This document shows positions 1 to 12,170 of a stretch of DNA of 64,000 bases, one piece after another. Position 1 is the stretch's first letter, and every line of letters begins with the position of its first letter. The stretch comes from Anthopleura xanthogrammica (taxonomy: Eukaryota > Cnidaria > Anthozoa > Actiniaria > Actiniidae): NCBI GenBank assembly GCA_964019055.1, contig OZ025207.1, positions 15,093,357 to 15,157,356 of the forward strand, read 5' to 3'. Made by a program: the position numbers and the translations under genes. The notes beneath the pieces were generated by a model. The model searched no databases, had not been told where the DNA came from, and saw nothing but the letters and a program-made list of their open reading frames with translations.

Positions 1-3000
1 TCTGCACCAGTAATCAGAGAGGGTTCAAGTAATGCAAGGTAAGAAGATTGTGTTGCATGTAATTGATGTGGTAATTATGAACCAGCCAGTGATTAAAAAC
101 CAAAGCTGTTCACATTCTGAACAATGTGTTGACATTCTATACATAGAATGAGGCTGTGATGTTCATGCTGATGTCATCAAGGCTTAAAATATCTGCTCAT
201 CAGCTGACGATGCTCAGTCAGAATTGAAACTTGTCTGGTCAAATCTTTGACCTAACCAGTCATTTTTACCAGCAAACATTGAGCTAGAAGTGAGATACGA
301 CCGAGCTAGAACTAATTTGGCTATTGATCATGACCAATGACTGGCCAGCTATTAATTTAAGCCCTGGTCATCTATTGATATTAATGTAACATTACAGTGC
401 TTCCCAATATGTGACATTGTACAATTTACTGTCATGACAAAATAGGGTCTTGGTGGACGTTATTCAAAGTGTTTCCATGACATTGTCATAAAACATAAAG
501 ATTTCAAGGGAAAATGCAAATGATTGGCATCCACTAAAACCTATGTTCTTGCAATGGCAAATTGTAGCATTTTGCATGTCTGGTATGGAAACACTATAAA
601 CTCTAAAAAAATCTTTATTGGCTAGTCAAAGCGACAAAGATCTTTTGTTTAGTGGTTGACAAATTTAGATATTAATAAGCCAGACATCATACTTTGTAAA
701 CCATGAATATTGCTATTAAATAGCTGTGCTTTACTGTGTTCTTAATCAGCATATGAAGCATTCAATATTGTTTTTCACATCTAGTGACCTGGACATTACG
801 ATATACAACCCAGAAGGTGAACCTCCTGCTGATTGGTGGGATGTAGATTGCGACAAGTCACTTCTGGTTGGAGTGTTCAAGCACGGTATGTTAAATATCT
901 AATTAACAAAGAATTTATTGGTGCATGGCAAGACTTGTCATTTATTTCTCTGTCAGTAGACTCACTAATAGACATCTATCAGAATTTATAAAGGCTTTGG
1001 AATATTTCACTAGTTTGATATACTTGATTGTGATACATTTTTGTACATGGTACATTTTTGTGTGCAAAAAATTGCTGCTTTAGTGATTAATTCAAATGAC
1101 ACTAATAAATATCTACTTAACTTTGAGCCAATTAGAATATTGTATATTTCATAAAGTACTTCTCCTCATTTCTTTGTTGCTGGCTCATCCGAGATGTTTT
1201 CTGCTTATACATTATCTTCAGGTCCATGATACTGCCACCTCACCAGCCTCCCATCTTCACGAGGCTGCATCATTGACAATTAATTTTGCTCCCCTTGAAA
1301 TGATGTTATTCCACATGTTAGACTTCTGAATATTCACTGATGTCAACATACCTTTACTGATCAAGCCAAGGGGTGCAGAATTCCATTAGTTGTACACCCT
1401 TATCACAACATTAAATAAGGAATTCAGTTTTCATGCATTTCTTTTTGCACAGGTTATGAGCGTTACAATGTGATAAGGGCAGATCCTACCCTATGCTTCC
1501 TGTCCAAGGTTGGAGTATCAAACAGCAATGCTGATCCTGCAGAGAATGATGCTATTGATCAAGATGAAAGGTAGGTACCTAGTTAGTGCTTTGTGCTCTC
1601 TAGAAAAGGAGTTGCTGTCGTAGCTGTTCAGTGAATCTCTTTGGTTGTCTTTATTTCATTGTTTAACAAGGCGGCAAATAAGCAGCGGTCATCGGTCAAA
1701 TGTCCAGTAAAAATGACCACTTCACTGGTAAATGATTCCCATTCTCTGGACATTTGACCAGCCACTCTTGGGTCTTGACAGGTCAAATATTTCTCTGGCC
1801 TGACAAGTGTGAAATTTGGCCAACCATTGTCTGTTGACATTATTTTGAGCCTGTGATGGTGATGAATGTTGGTAATGACAACTGGATTTAATGATGGGGT
1901 TGATGGTGGCACTTGCTGTACAGTTTTCATATTATTTAAAAGATACTATTTTGTCCAGATGATGAACGTCATGGATCTTACTTCATCTGATTATTCTGAT
2001 GAGATTACTCCATGCTGCCTTCCTACTGAAAGGACAAAACGTATCTGATAATGATAATGATGATTATGAGGATTTATTTAAAGAGATTAGCTCTTAATAG
2101 TGAACAACACTAATAAACTTGTGGCCCTCAATCTAAAACTATTATTTTATTTCTTATTTTACTTGATCATTTATCTCTTCTGATGTGATTGGATGAATAA
2201 TGAAAGAATCTTTATCTCCAATTCCTGTAACTCATGTCAGTATAATTGTATTTGAAGGGATGAGGATGAGAATAATGATGATCCTGATTATCACCAACCA
2301 TCAAACTCCAAAGAAGATGAGTATGAAGAAGACGACGAAGATAAGGTAAGATTACAAACAAATCTAGTTTCTCATCTTAATAGACCTCTTTAACTTGGTC
2401 ATAATTATGTTGTCCCATTTCAGACCACACATCATTCTCTTGAGAATAAGAATCTTTGTTTGAGTTGTGTCCATATTCATGTGTCTTCTCATGTGCATAT
2501 GTTAAACAATAAAATGATATTCTAGGGAATGACACATGGACTGAAATGGGAAAACATGGGATATGACCGTCACTATTAAATAAAGCTACAACAATGCAAT
2601 GTCACTGATAATTCATCTGATCATTTATTACACAGGATACTGTATCTGCTATTTCATCTCCTGCAACACCAAGAAAAGGAGAGAAAGCAACTGAAGGTCA
2701 GTAGATAAAAAATTGAGAACGATAAAGTATATGTCTATATGATATAGAAAGTTCATGCAGATGTTAACTCTACAACAGCCAAAGCCTACTGGATTTTTTT
2801 TTTAATGTGAAGGAAGAATATTGATGAACTTTTGTGCAGGTCACTGTCTTGTATCTTGAGTTAAAATAATATATTTATTATACACATTGTTTGCTGCCCT
2901 CACCACAGAGGAACAGCCAAAGAAGACAGGGATTTAATGCTGCATTTTCATTTATTTGAAGGTTCAGAGACCAATTCAACAGGGCTTAGATGGCCAAGTG

Positions 3001-6000
3001 CCTCAGACTTGAACACCAGGCTACGAAGACTTGTCAGTGGTTACCAAAGGGTTCATAGAAGACAAGAACTGAAAAAAGCAGCTGCTGAGAAGGTAAAACT
3101 GGTGATAAAACATGGTTAGAACCACTGATGAAACTGAGGAGAGATGAATAGATAGGTGTATGGACATGAGGAAATGGAACTGAATGGGTAGATAGATGGT
3201 GGGAGGGAGAAAAGAAGGGAGGATGGGATGGACTTGGGTGGATGGAATGGAATGGGTAGATGGTCGGAGAGAGAAAGATTGGGAGGAAGTAAATTGGATG
3301 GAATGGGTGGATGGATGGTGGGAGGGAAGAAGAAAGATAGGGAAGAAAGAATGGAATGGAATGAAATGGGTGGATGGTGGGAAAGGGGGAAGGAATAAAT
3401 GGAGTCTGATTATATTTATCTCATTTTACAAAGGTTAAGCATTATCGCTGTATAGATAGCAGGCCTGCCCACCCCCCCCCCCCCCCCCCCCCCCCCATTC
3501 CATAATCAAATTGGACCTTGCAATGTCCTCAAATGAAAACTGATTTTTTAAATTTGTCTTAAAGGAAAGAGAAAGAAAAGAAAAGTTTGAAGAGGCCATC
3601 AGACAAAAAGAACAAAAGAAACTTGAAATGGCACAAAAGTAAGTTGGTTAAACTATCATGACAACATTATTTGTACCAGTTTTGTGTGACATTTCTGAAA
3701 GAACATTTATATATGACTGGTGATATGTTATATTTATAAACCTAGTTTTTAATGAATATGATGATCTATTTTTGTCTAGATGGTCCAAAAGAGAGGAGGT
3801 AGACTTCTATAGGACTGTGTCAACATTTGGTGTGGAATATGACAAGCAAGAAGATACATATGACTGGACACGATTCAGGTAATATGCATTCCGCTATCGT
3901 CATACTTGAGCGTAGTGGTAGTGCACTCACCCCTTAATTCTGGGGTCAGTGGTTTCAAAAGGGGGGGGGGGGTGTCTTGGGTTTGATTCCTGGACTCAGC
4001 ATCACATGTGAGTAGAGTTTGTTAGGTCTCTCTGGGTTCTGGTTTCCCTCCCTTAGCAAGAATTACTGGTAAGCTAAATTCCAATTCAATCATTGAGTTA
4101 ACCATCCTCAGATCAGCTCAAAGGTTGTTTTAGGGTTCAATCTGTGAGTAAGCTGTGCCAAGAATTAAAGCAGCTCAGAGGTTGTTTCAGGCTATTGATA
4201 AAATTTGAAGGTTTATGCTTGTGCACCAACTCTCAACTGAAAAGTTAATATTATGCATTCTTTAGTAGATTTTTTTAAATGTTCTATCTTCTCAACAGAC
4301 GTTTGGCTCGTCTTGACAAGAAGAATGATGATCGCTTGACTGAGTATTACAAGGACTTTATGGCCATGTGTCGAAGAGTGTGTGGCAGGCCATTAGAAGA
4401 GGACAGTGAAAGGGGTACCAATGTGGAATCCATTTCAGAAGAGAGGGCCAGTAGATGTCTATTTAGGGTACAACTGTTGTCCAAGATAAGAGAAGAGGTA
4501 CTTACTTACACATACATCCTTAGCCTATAGACCCTTTTGGCTTGGGCATAATGTTTCCTATTTCAAACTGCCTGTCACTCCCTTGAGACAAACATTCCTT
4601 GTTTGAGTTGTTCATGGGTCTGATACTCTAAGAAATGACATGATCTGAAATGGAAAAACATGCCCAGCCTATTAGTCTATTTGAGCATTGCATTTGGTGT
4701 TTTTACTCTGATCTCATCTCCCCAACAAGCCTTGTTTTACCAGGGCAGCATTTAATACCCAGTTGAACTATTAAGAACCCCTAAAACTGTGGAAGTTTTG
4801 GGTTCTTTTATCAAAAATGGATATTAACCACTGTGTCATTTGTTGTAGGTACTTCTACATGAAAACGTAGAAGAACGGCTCAAGCTTGCACAACCCTCTT
4901 CAGACTTTCCTGATTGGTGGATTCCAGGAGTGCATGATATGGACCTGATGAAGGGAGTAGTGAAGTAAGTCAATTGATGATGATGGTAATGGTCAGGATG
5001 ATGTTGGTGTTGAGGATGTGATGGTGTAATTGATGATGATAGTGATGGTGCTGATGATGACGATGATGACGAAAACAACAACAACAGTGTTAATGATGAT
5101 GATGTTGATGGATGATAGTAATGTTGATGGATGGTAATTGTAGTGATTGTCATTTCAAGACAATCAAACCAATCAGAGTGGATCTGTGTGGTGTTGTTGA
5201 TCAACAATTCTAAGAAATTATATTAAACTTGCCATCTAAGTATGGTATTGTGGATGGTGGTATTAGTGCATACTGTATACTATAGTTTAATCACCCTTAC
5301 CTTTTTTTCACGCAGGCATGGTCTAGTAAGGACAGATTACCATGTCCTCAATGACCCAGAACTCTGCTTTGCTGAAATCCTCACCAAGATAGCTACCCAA
5401 AATAAGACTGTTGACAAGACATTGGACAACACAGATCTATCCTCAGCAGCACCAGCACAGTCTTTACCATCCGCTGGAGAATCTAATCCTAATAATTCAG
5501 AAGATTCAAATAATCCAGATACGAAAAGTAACTTACCAAATATCTCTGACACTTTCGACAAAAATCTGGACAGCACATCTTTAGAACCAGTAATTAAGTC
5601 AAATGTGACTGAAAAGGACAACAATGAAACAACTTCTGATTGGTCAGAAAGTAAGAATTCAGTTGATCAACCAATGGATGAACAGCATGATGAGGATAAA
5701 TCAGAGTTTCAAGATGTTGAAGGTTCAATGCAAGAGTCTGTGCTATCGACTGTTAATTCTATAGTTGGTATGGATGAGGATTCACAAATGAGTGAGACTG
5801 TTGAAGGTCAAGCTACTGGGTTTGGAGAGAGTACAATGATAGCTGTGAAATGGCCTAAGGTAGGAGGTTTATAAAACTCAACTCTTGACAATAATTTTCA
5901 ATATTTTGCAAACTTGTTAGTGATGCAGGGCCATAGCAGGGGGCTGGGGGGGCCCCCAATAATTTCAGATGTACTGTATATTGAACACTGACAATTTTTG

Positions 6001-9000
6001 GTCTGTTACTAATACATATAGAGTTTTAGAATATAACACCCCCAATACTTTTGACCTACGGACCCCCCAATATTTTTGGTCTTGCTACGGCCCTGTGATG
6101 AACTACCCATTGGAATTTGATGATGTTGACTACCAGTATTTCTTTGGTAGTAGTGTAAACCCAAATTTCAACAGGTAGCTTGCCACACCAAGTTTGTGTA
6201 ATATTGAAAACTGGTTTAAACCAAGGATTGTAATTTTTGTTCATATTGATTCTCAAATGTTTTTGTTTTACTACACCAGGATCGTGTCGTCATGCAGCGC
6301 CTTGACCAGCTCTGTGATTGTGTAATCAAGGGTGTTTGGCCTGTCAAACCCAAACCAGAACCAGTCATACCCAACCAGCTTGGAGTAGCTTCTCCATCCA
6401 CGGCTCTGTCCAGCATGGTAGACATGGATATGATGCATCCTGGGATGGTGCTAGATGGTGCTGGCAAGGATGACTCTTCCAAAGCTTTCCAGGTCCAGAG
6501 GGTATGTTTTTAGTGTTGATGAAATAGAAAACGTGTGCTGTGTTATAAAGCAAGTAGGGACTGGTAGAACACATGAGAAGTGTTATGACAGGCACGATAT
6601 GTAGCAGAGTGCTTCTCAATACTTCTTGAGTGTTCTGCCAATCCCCAAGTGCTTCATAACTTCACACAGCACAGCAAGCAAGTTTTTTATTTTTTTCTTA
6701 AACTACAAATTAGAGTAGCCATTATTTTGGACACATATGATGAAATAGAAATAGCTCATGCATGCTGTGTGCTATCAAAATGCACATGTTCCCAACCAAT
6801 TACAATGCAAGATTTATAATAGTTATGTTATGATGTCAAGTAATATGCCTGAATTGTGAAATACTCCCGTTTCGAGTTCTCTTTTACGCTGTGTTAGCCT
6901 CAATTGTGCGTAAATTATGCAGAAATTTAGATAAAACTCTTGAAATTTCAAAGTATTTTTATTGTCTTCTTTACACACAGATCTCTTGAATTTCCACGGG
7001 CTGTTACTGAATAAAAGAATATATTACACGGTTTTGAGGCTAACACAGCGTAAAAGAGAACTCGAAACGGGAGTATTCCTATAGCTTGCCATAGATTGTA
7101 GCAGTTTTTAAATGCCACATCAAACTCCAAACCACCTTTTACATTTTTGACTGGCGACTGCAGCAAAAAAGGAACAAACAAAAAAGCAAGTTCCAATAGC
7201 CAACATAATATTGAACACTCACTCATGTCTTGTTGCTGTTCAGGTCGAGGGTTTGAAACTTTCTCTCAAAAAACACAGAAGAAAAAGAAAAAAGGATGGA
7301 CTCCTAGTTAAAGGTAAAATCCTAAAATGTGATAATCCCAAATAACTGCTTTTACTATACTTACTATACCTTTTCTATCTCTTTGATAATAACATTCTAG
7401 CTTTTCGATTCATGGTTAAGAATATTTTTGGCACCCCTGGTTTTGTCTGATTTCATGCATTGATTTTTCTTGTGTTTTTGTTGTCTTGCAGAAGGTGAAA
7501 CAGATAGTATAGGAAGTGATGGCGATCTAGCACCAGGTACATTCATTTTGGTTCTAAAAAGAGATAATAGACTTGATGAAAAAAGTTAGGAAAGAAGGTT
7601 ATTTAAGATTTATGGGAATCATTGGTGGTGTGTGCTGCTATAGACACCAATCTGAAAAACCAGCCTCCCATCTTTTCCATGACACTAACATTTTGACCTG
7701 AATTTTTCAGTGCATCGGAAACCTAGAAAAAATAAAAAAGATGCCAGCTTCTGGTCTGAAAGTGCAATTAACATGGACTCGTCAATCCCACCTGACCAGC
7801 AGTACCTCGGAGATCCTTTACACACAGAGAAAACACCCAAAAAACGCAGAAGAAAAAAGGAGGACAAGGGAGAAAAGCCGGATAAACCACCGACAGCAAA
7901 AAAGAGGGGTCGCAAGCCCAAAACCGACAAGCTCGGATCTGCGGGCAGCCAAGTTGACTCTGGAGGTACCAATCTAGGGGAATACTTGGGTAATGATTGG
8001 CCGGGTGGTGGGATACTGCCGTCAACAACAGCTGACATGAAACACAAGTTACCTAGTATGAGTGATCTTCCTGCAAGCCGTATTTCATCTGGTATACATA
8101 ACCCTGCTCTAGGCATCCATAATGAACAGGTATGTAGTAAGTAGGGGCAGATCTAGGCTGGTTCGCCTGAACCCCCTAAACCATAAATTATTTAATTTGG
8201 AGCCTAGCTCTGTTGTTTTTCCCCAGCCACAGTTCTTATATATATATTTTTTCTTTTTACTAGTTATTTTATTACATTAGCTGGCTGAAGTGTTTTAGAT
8301 AAATAAATTAAAAATATCCAATATAAAATAATGCTCTTGAATTTTTGTTTTTACTAAAAATATTTTTGGATAAAGACTTTTAATGACCTGATTCAGTTTA
8401 CAAAAGCAGAGGTGTTCCAAAAGAGATGATCTAAACTAGTACACAATTTCAAATGAAATTGATTTATTCTCATTTCTCTTTCTTCAGTCATCCCTGCCTG
8501 TACCTTCCAAAAATGCCGACACCAGAAATGAAGGAGCTAAGGTAACATTACAGATTAAATTTTCTATTATCGCAATTATTGCCTGCACCAATTTTCTTAG
8601 GATTTTGAACAACTTTTGAGGTGACCTTGAGTCAAGGGTTTTTCTCTGAGTTCTCCAGTTTTTCTCCCTCTGCAAAACCTAATGCAATAAAATGCGAATT
8701 AGGTATTGGCCATGCCCTGACCTAGATCATCCCAGAGGTTGTTTCTGGGTATCATTCAAATTTGAAGGTGATGTGTTAGTCAGGGCATTGTTAATTCATG
8801 GGTCGAATTTGAATTGATCATGTTGGCTTTATTGAGGGAGAAAAACTGGTGAATCTTGAAAAACCCTTGAATCAAGGGGGGACCCAATAAACTCTTTTCA
8901 CATGTGATGTGTCAAGTACAGGAATCAAACCTGAGGCCCTGGAGAAGAGAGGCAAGTGTACTACTGCTATGCCATCCTTGATTCAACAGTCATACAACAG

Positions 9001-9653
9001 TTGAATACTTAAAATATTGATTACTGTTTATTTGATAGGGTAATTTAATGTCACTATATGGACGTCCATCTAGTGAGCAACAGAGGTCAAACCCCACCAC
9101 ACCCACTGCTGCAACACCTACCTCATCCCATCAGTTCTTCACGGCGGGCTATAACAACACTAACTACACTAATACTTCTAAACACGAAGAAAATGACTCA
9201 TCAAGGTCTTCGTCACCTTCAAGCCCATCACCATCACCAAACTCTTTCAACTCACCTGGGTATGCATATGATCAGGTGCATAGAACTGGTGGATATCAAC
9301 AACCTTATGGTCCCTATGGAGGGGTGTCTTATCCACCCCCCTATGGCATGGGTGTGGCAGCCCCTAACAATCAAGTTAGTGCCAAGTCTCCCATAGTAAC
9401 AAGTCCATCTTCTGTGCCTTCGCATTTTATGTTTGGAAATGCTTACAACCCTATGTATGGAGGTCAACCAGGCTATGGAAACTATCCCTTCATGGGGCTA
9501 AATAATGGGTCTACAGGGTCATCGGTTGGACTAAGTAAAGACTCTGGTTCACAAGGAGAAGAAAGCTCGTCCCCTGAAGCTATCACTAAACCCTTTACAG
9601 CAGAAGGTAATGCCAAACCGCAAACTAAGAGCCCTAAAACATTACTAACTTAA
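1..9653 (+). CDS. CHD6-9/kismet-type chromodomain helicase, C-terminal part (5' end outside window)
   Basis: C-terminal 997 residues of an ATP-dependent nuclear chromatin remodeller. Exons: 1-38, 785-885, 1453-1570, 2258-2345, 2636-2696, 2962-3092, 3565-3638, 3780-3878, 4299-4497, 4849-4964, 5316-5859, 6280-6501, 7244-7313, 7492-7536, 7711-8129, 8488-8541, 9039-9653. Every junction is GT-AG and keeps frame. Family signatures: [17 protein letters not shown] with a [14 protein letters not shown] block (as in CHD7/8), a [22 protein letters not shown]-like block near residue 210, MCRRVC, and [17 protein letters not shown] near 345. [11 protein letters not shown]-hook with basic clusters lies at about 699-706; the last 190 residues are Ser/Pro/Gly/Tyr-rich and disordered. 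The chromodomains and helicase must lie upstream. I see no BRK domain. Which of CHD6-9 it matches best cannot be told; invertebrates usually have one ancestral copy. Confidence 0.93.
1690..1762. repeat. Short hairpin in CHD intron
   Basis: GGTCAAATGTCCAG near 1695 pairs with CTGGACATTTGACCA near 1748. Related TGACC/TGGTCA-rich sequence recurs at 200-360 and 53440-53600. Confidence 0.45.
2379..2579. mobile_element. MITE family A, copy in CHD intron
   Basis: Arms contain CCCATTTCAGACCACACATC and, inverted at the right end, the matching GACTGAAATGGG. The left end begins AATAGACC. It shares arms and core (TCTTTGTTTGAGTTGTGTCC) with copies at 4526-4681 and 24046-24246. Confidence 0.75.
3160..3410. 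repeat. GGATGG-rich degenerate minisatellite in CHD intron
   Basis: Purine-rich GGTGGATGG/GGAATGG/GGGAGGGA units of irregular length, between exons 2962-3092 and 3565-3638. Confidence 0.8.
3472..3496. repeat. Poly(C) tract, 25 bases
   Basis: Uninterrupted C run in a CHD intron, 68 bases before the exon at 3565. Similar runs lie at 12929-12947 (19), 15769-15798 (30), 17709-17725 (17) and 20688-20703 (16). Confidence 0.95.
3905..4235 (+). mobile_element. tRNA-derived SINE in CHD intron
   Basis: The head resembles a tRNA: an A-box-like AGTGGTAGTGCAC near 3914 and a B-box-like GGTTTGATTCC near 3980. The body (GGTTTCCCTCCC, CCAATTCAATC, CAGCTCAAAGGTTGTTTTAGG) recurs in the copies at 8615-8770, 39477-39620, 45905-46165 and 46765-46862. 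No reading frame; mobilised in trans in such families. Confidence 0.65.
4526..4681. mobile_element. MITE family A, copy in CHD intron
   Basis: TATAGACCCTTTTGGCTTGG at the left is matched by CCCAGCCTATTAGTCTATT at the right, and the inner arms match family A (TTTCAAACTGCCTGTCACTC; GACATGATCTGAAATGG). Shorter and more diverged than the 2379 and 24046 copies. Confidence 0.7.
4970..5125. repeat. (GAT)n-rich simple repeat in CHD intron
   Basis: Degenerate TGATGATG tract between exons 4849-4964 and 5316-5859. Confidence 0.8.
6860..7077. mobile_element. Hairpin MITE with perfect 44-bp terminal inverted repeats
   Basis: Bases 6860-6903 are the exact reverse complement of 7034-7077, starting AATACTCCCGTTTCGAG. 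The core of about 130 bases is AT-rich and has no reading frame. It lies in the CHD intron between exons 6280-6501 and 7244-7313. I see no clear target duplication. Perfect arms suggest recent insertion or gene conversion. Confidence 0.85.
8615..8985. mobile_element. Head-on pair of SINE copies in CHD intron
   Basis: 8615-8770 is a plus-oriented 5'-truncated SINE (TCTCCAGTTTTTCTCCCTCT, GCCATGCCCTGACC, CAGAGGTTGTTTCTGG). 8772-8985 is minus-oriented with the tRNA-like head (inverse of GGCATAGCAGTAGTACACTT and GGTTTGATTCC). They meet tail to tail, so the intron RNA could fold on itself. Confidence 0.6.
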
Positions 9654-10700
9654 AGTTGTAAGTTATAATGATTATTTTAAGATTTTGTATGTGAGTGATG
9701 TCGTAGCAGAAAGTTTTTAAGAGTGTTAATACCGTAGATATAGTGTACACTGTTTTAATGTTATTATATTTTAGTGTTTATGTGGAGAAGAATCACTGCA
9801 AGAAGCAGTTAAAATTTGATTACTATTGTACTAAGAGTATTGATTGATTTAGACGTAAAAGTAGCATTATTAGGTTCAGTAGCATTTAGGTTATTAGTAG
9901 GAATTATTACCATAGTCAATATCTACCTAAATCTTTCTCAGAAAACCCTTTGATATCTATACAAGATATGGTATTCTTGTATTAGTCAAGAATATTGCTT
10001 TTGACAAAAGGGTTCTTCCAAGCAATTTTCAATTTCAAATTCTTCTATCTCAAGCTTGCTATTCATACGACTCTTTTGAGATGTACTTTACAGATCTTTG
10101 CACTTTTTTCGATATCTAATTTATTTACTGAAAAGAAAAACAGATGATTACAACTATATTTGAAATAATATTTGAATTAAGAAATACTTTTTTCGATTAT
10201 TTTATTACTGCAGTTAATATTATTGTTTTTCTTTCTCTTTGATGATACATGATATGATCTCGAATCTTGGCTTCAGCCAGCCTTTTAATATTATTATTAT
10301 CATTATTATGATTACCATTGTTATTATTATTATTATAGTTATTGTACATAAATATGCACTCGAGCAATGGGCTTGCAATTCCAATAATATTTCCTATCTT
10401 TTTTGTACAGTTAATCTCGACTCACTGAATTGAATGAGTGAAGTGAATGAATGAAAGAAAGAATGAACAATTGAATGAATGAATGAAAAAACTTTCCTAG
10501 GAGTGAATTTTTTAAACTCTTGTATCAGATTTATTTTAAATATGGAACTGTACATTGATCAATTCATACTGTATTTATTTTGATTTTTCATAAATATTTG
10601 AAATTCTGTCAAATCTAACGATAGTCTACATAGTCCTGTTCTTATGAAATGTTCTCCAATGTCTTACTCTAAACTACGTACTAAGCTATTTTATTGGTAC

Positions 10701-10959
10701 AATAGACCCTTTTGAATATGGCACTGATGATGTCAAATGAGGATTGGCCGTCTTATTATCTATTTCTTACATGGTTGATGGTTGGAGAACCTTTTTATTA
10801 ATTAAAAACAGCAATCTACATAAAAAAATCTGAAAAAATATGTCAGTCTACACAAATTCGGAAGAGTCAAAACAAAAAGGTTTCCCTCACAACATCCTGG
10901 ACATCCCAGAATCCATCCTCATTTGACATCATCAGCGTCATATTCAAAAATAGTCTATT
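10701..10959. mobile_element. MITE with about 43-bp inverted termini
   Basis: AATAGACCCTTTTGAATATG, then GATGATGTCAAATGAGGA at the left, are inverted at 10916-10959 (TCCTCATTTGACATCATC, then CATATTCAAAAATAGTCTATT). It lies downstream of the CHD stop codon, possibly in its 3' UTR. Confidence 0.75.
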
Positions 10960-11373
10960 AAGTGAATAACAGAAAGCTACACAGATCCTACCTTATAGCA
11001 CAGTATTTGTTGTTATGGTGTGTGCTACAGGTGAGTTGTTGTAGGAGAGTGGGCTTTCTGTCTCAAACTGAAAAACTATTTCAGAATATATATGTCAACG
11101 TTACTATGATTAGGGCTTTACCTCAGTGTAACAACTTGTGATAAATACCACAATACTATAACCTTTATTTACTGTGGCCAATGTACTTAGCTCAAAAGGT
11201 ACCTTTTCAGACATGCCACAAAATATGATCACAATATATTGTTGAGCAAGCCGGACATCAGTAGAACAGAGAGTAGGAATTGTAACACTGAAGTAAAACT
11301 ATTAATGGTAAAAAAAACAACACTCGTTTTACTGTTGAATAAATATTTAATGCCTTTTTATATTCACTTAGGT

Positions 11374-11484
11374 AACAGACCTCTTTACCTTCGTATATGC
11401 AAATTGCTCATTTCAGACCACATGACATTCCATTGAGAAATGTTCAAATGGGCATAATTAATAACGAAGCTGAAGAGGTCTATT
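11374..11484. mobile_element. Short hairpin with AACAGACC/GGTCTATT termini
   Basis: AGACCTCTTTACCTTCG at the left pairs with CGAAGCTGAAGAGGTCT at the right. It contains a family-A-like piece (CATTTCAGACCACATGACAT). Confidence 0.55.
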
Positions 11485-12041
11485 GTACCAACTATCTTTA
11501 AAGTCATATTACGCTTCCAACAATCAAAAGCAACTATCAAGTCAATACAAGTCAATTCTGGGTTCATACAGCTGATGTACTAGATTTTGAGACAACTCAA
11601 ATCAACTTTGATCGTGTAAGCCCTTGAATTGGAATTCTCAGCTAAATATTAATATATTTTATTTGTATTTAACTTCATTGACTTGTTGCTACTTGATATC
11701 CTTTTGGTAGAATTTTCTTTGGATCCTTCAATGGACCTTTCTGCAATCCTTACTGTTCACTCTCACTCTCTCCTTCTAAGTTAGTTATGTTCATATTATA
11801 TTTGGTTGGTGAAGAGAGGAAACAACTTATATTTTGGCCTCCCCCCCAGCTTTTGCTTGAGCTATATTAGTGAAACCATAATAGTTATATGCTAGTACGT
11901 AACCCTAACAAAAAACCCTCTCACTTCTCTTCACTAGAAATTTATGAATGCCTTCTTAAAATCTACAAGTTTGATAATTTTTTCTAAGATTTACTGCATA
12001 CGCATTATTCTAGTTCTTTGTCCAATGTAGCAAAAAATAAA

Positions 12042-12170
12042 TAAAACTAGAGTACAAACACTAAACCCATGAAAAAGTAGAAATCAGTAGAAAAATAAAA
12101 GATTTTTTGCAATTTACTTCTATTTATTTTTATGCTTTTTAACTGGTTTACTGTTTGCACTCTAAAAACA
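12042..12170. repeat. Imperfect inverted repeat
   Basis: CTAGAGTACAAACACTAAACC near 12048 pairs imperfectly with GGTTTACTGTTTGCACTCTA near 12145-12164, through an A/T-rich stem. Possibly a degenerate MITE. Confidence 0.4.

Noticed and set aside
1628..3119. Short frames in CHD introns, and the frame 2937-3119
   Set aside because: The first are intronic. 2962-3092 is a true CHD exon, but the ATG at 2937 lies in intron before the acceptor and is not a start.
5337..5624. 95-codon minus frame opposite the large CHD exon
   Set aside because: Shadow of the plus-strand exon 5316-5859, whose frame is fixed by splice phase and homology.
7685..8116. Minus-strand frames opposite the AT-hook exon
   Set aside because: Mirror frames of exon 7711-8129; no splice or homology support.
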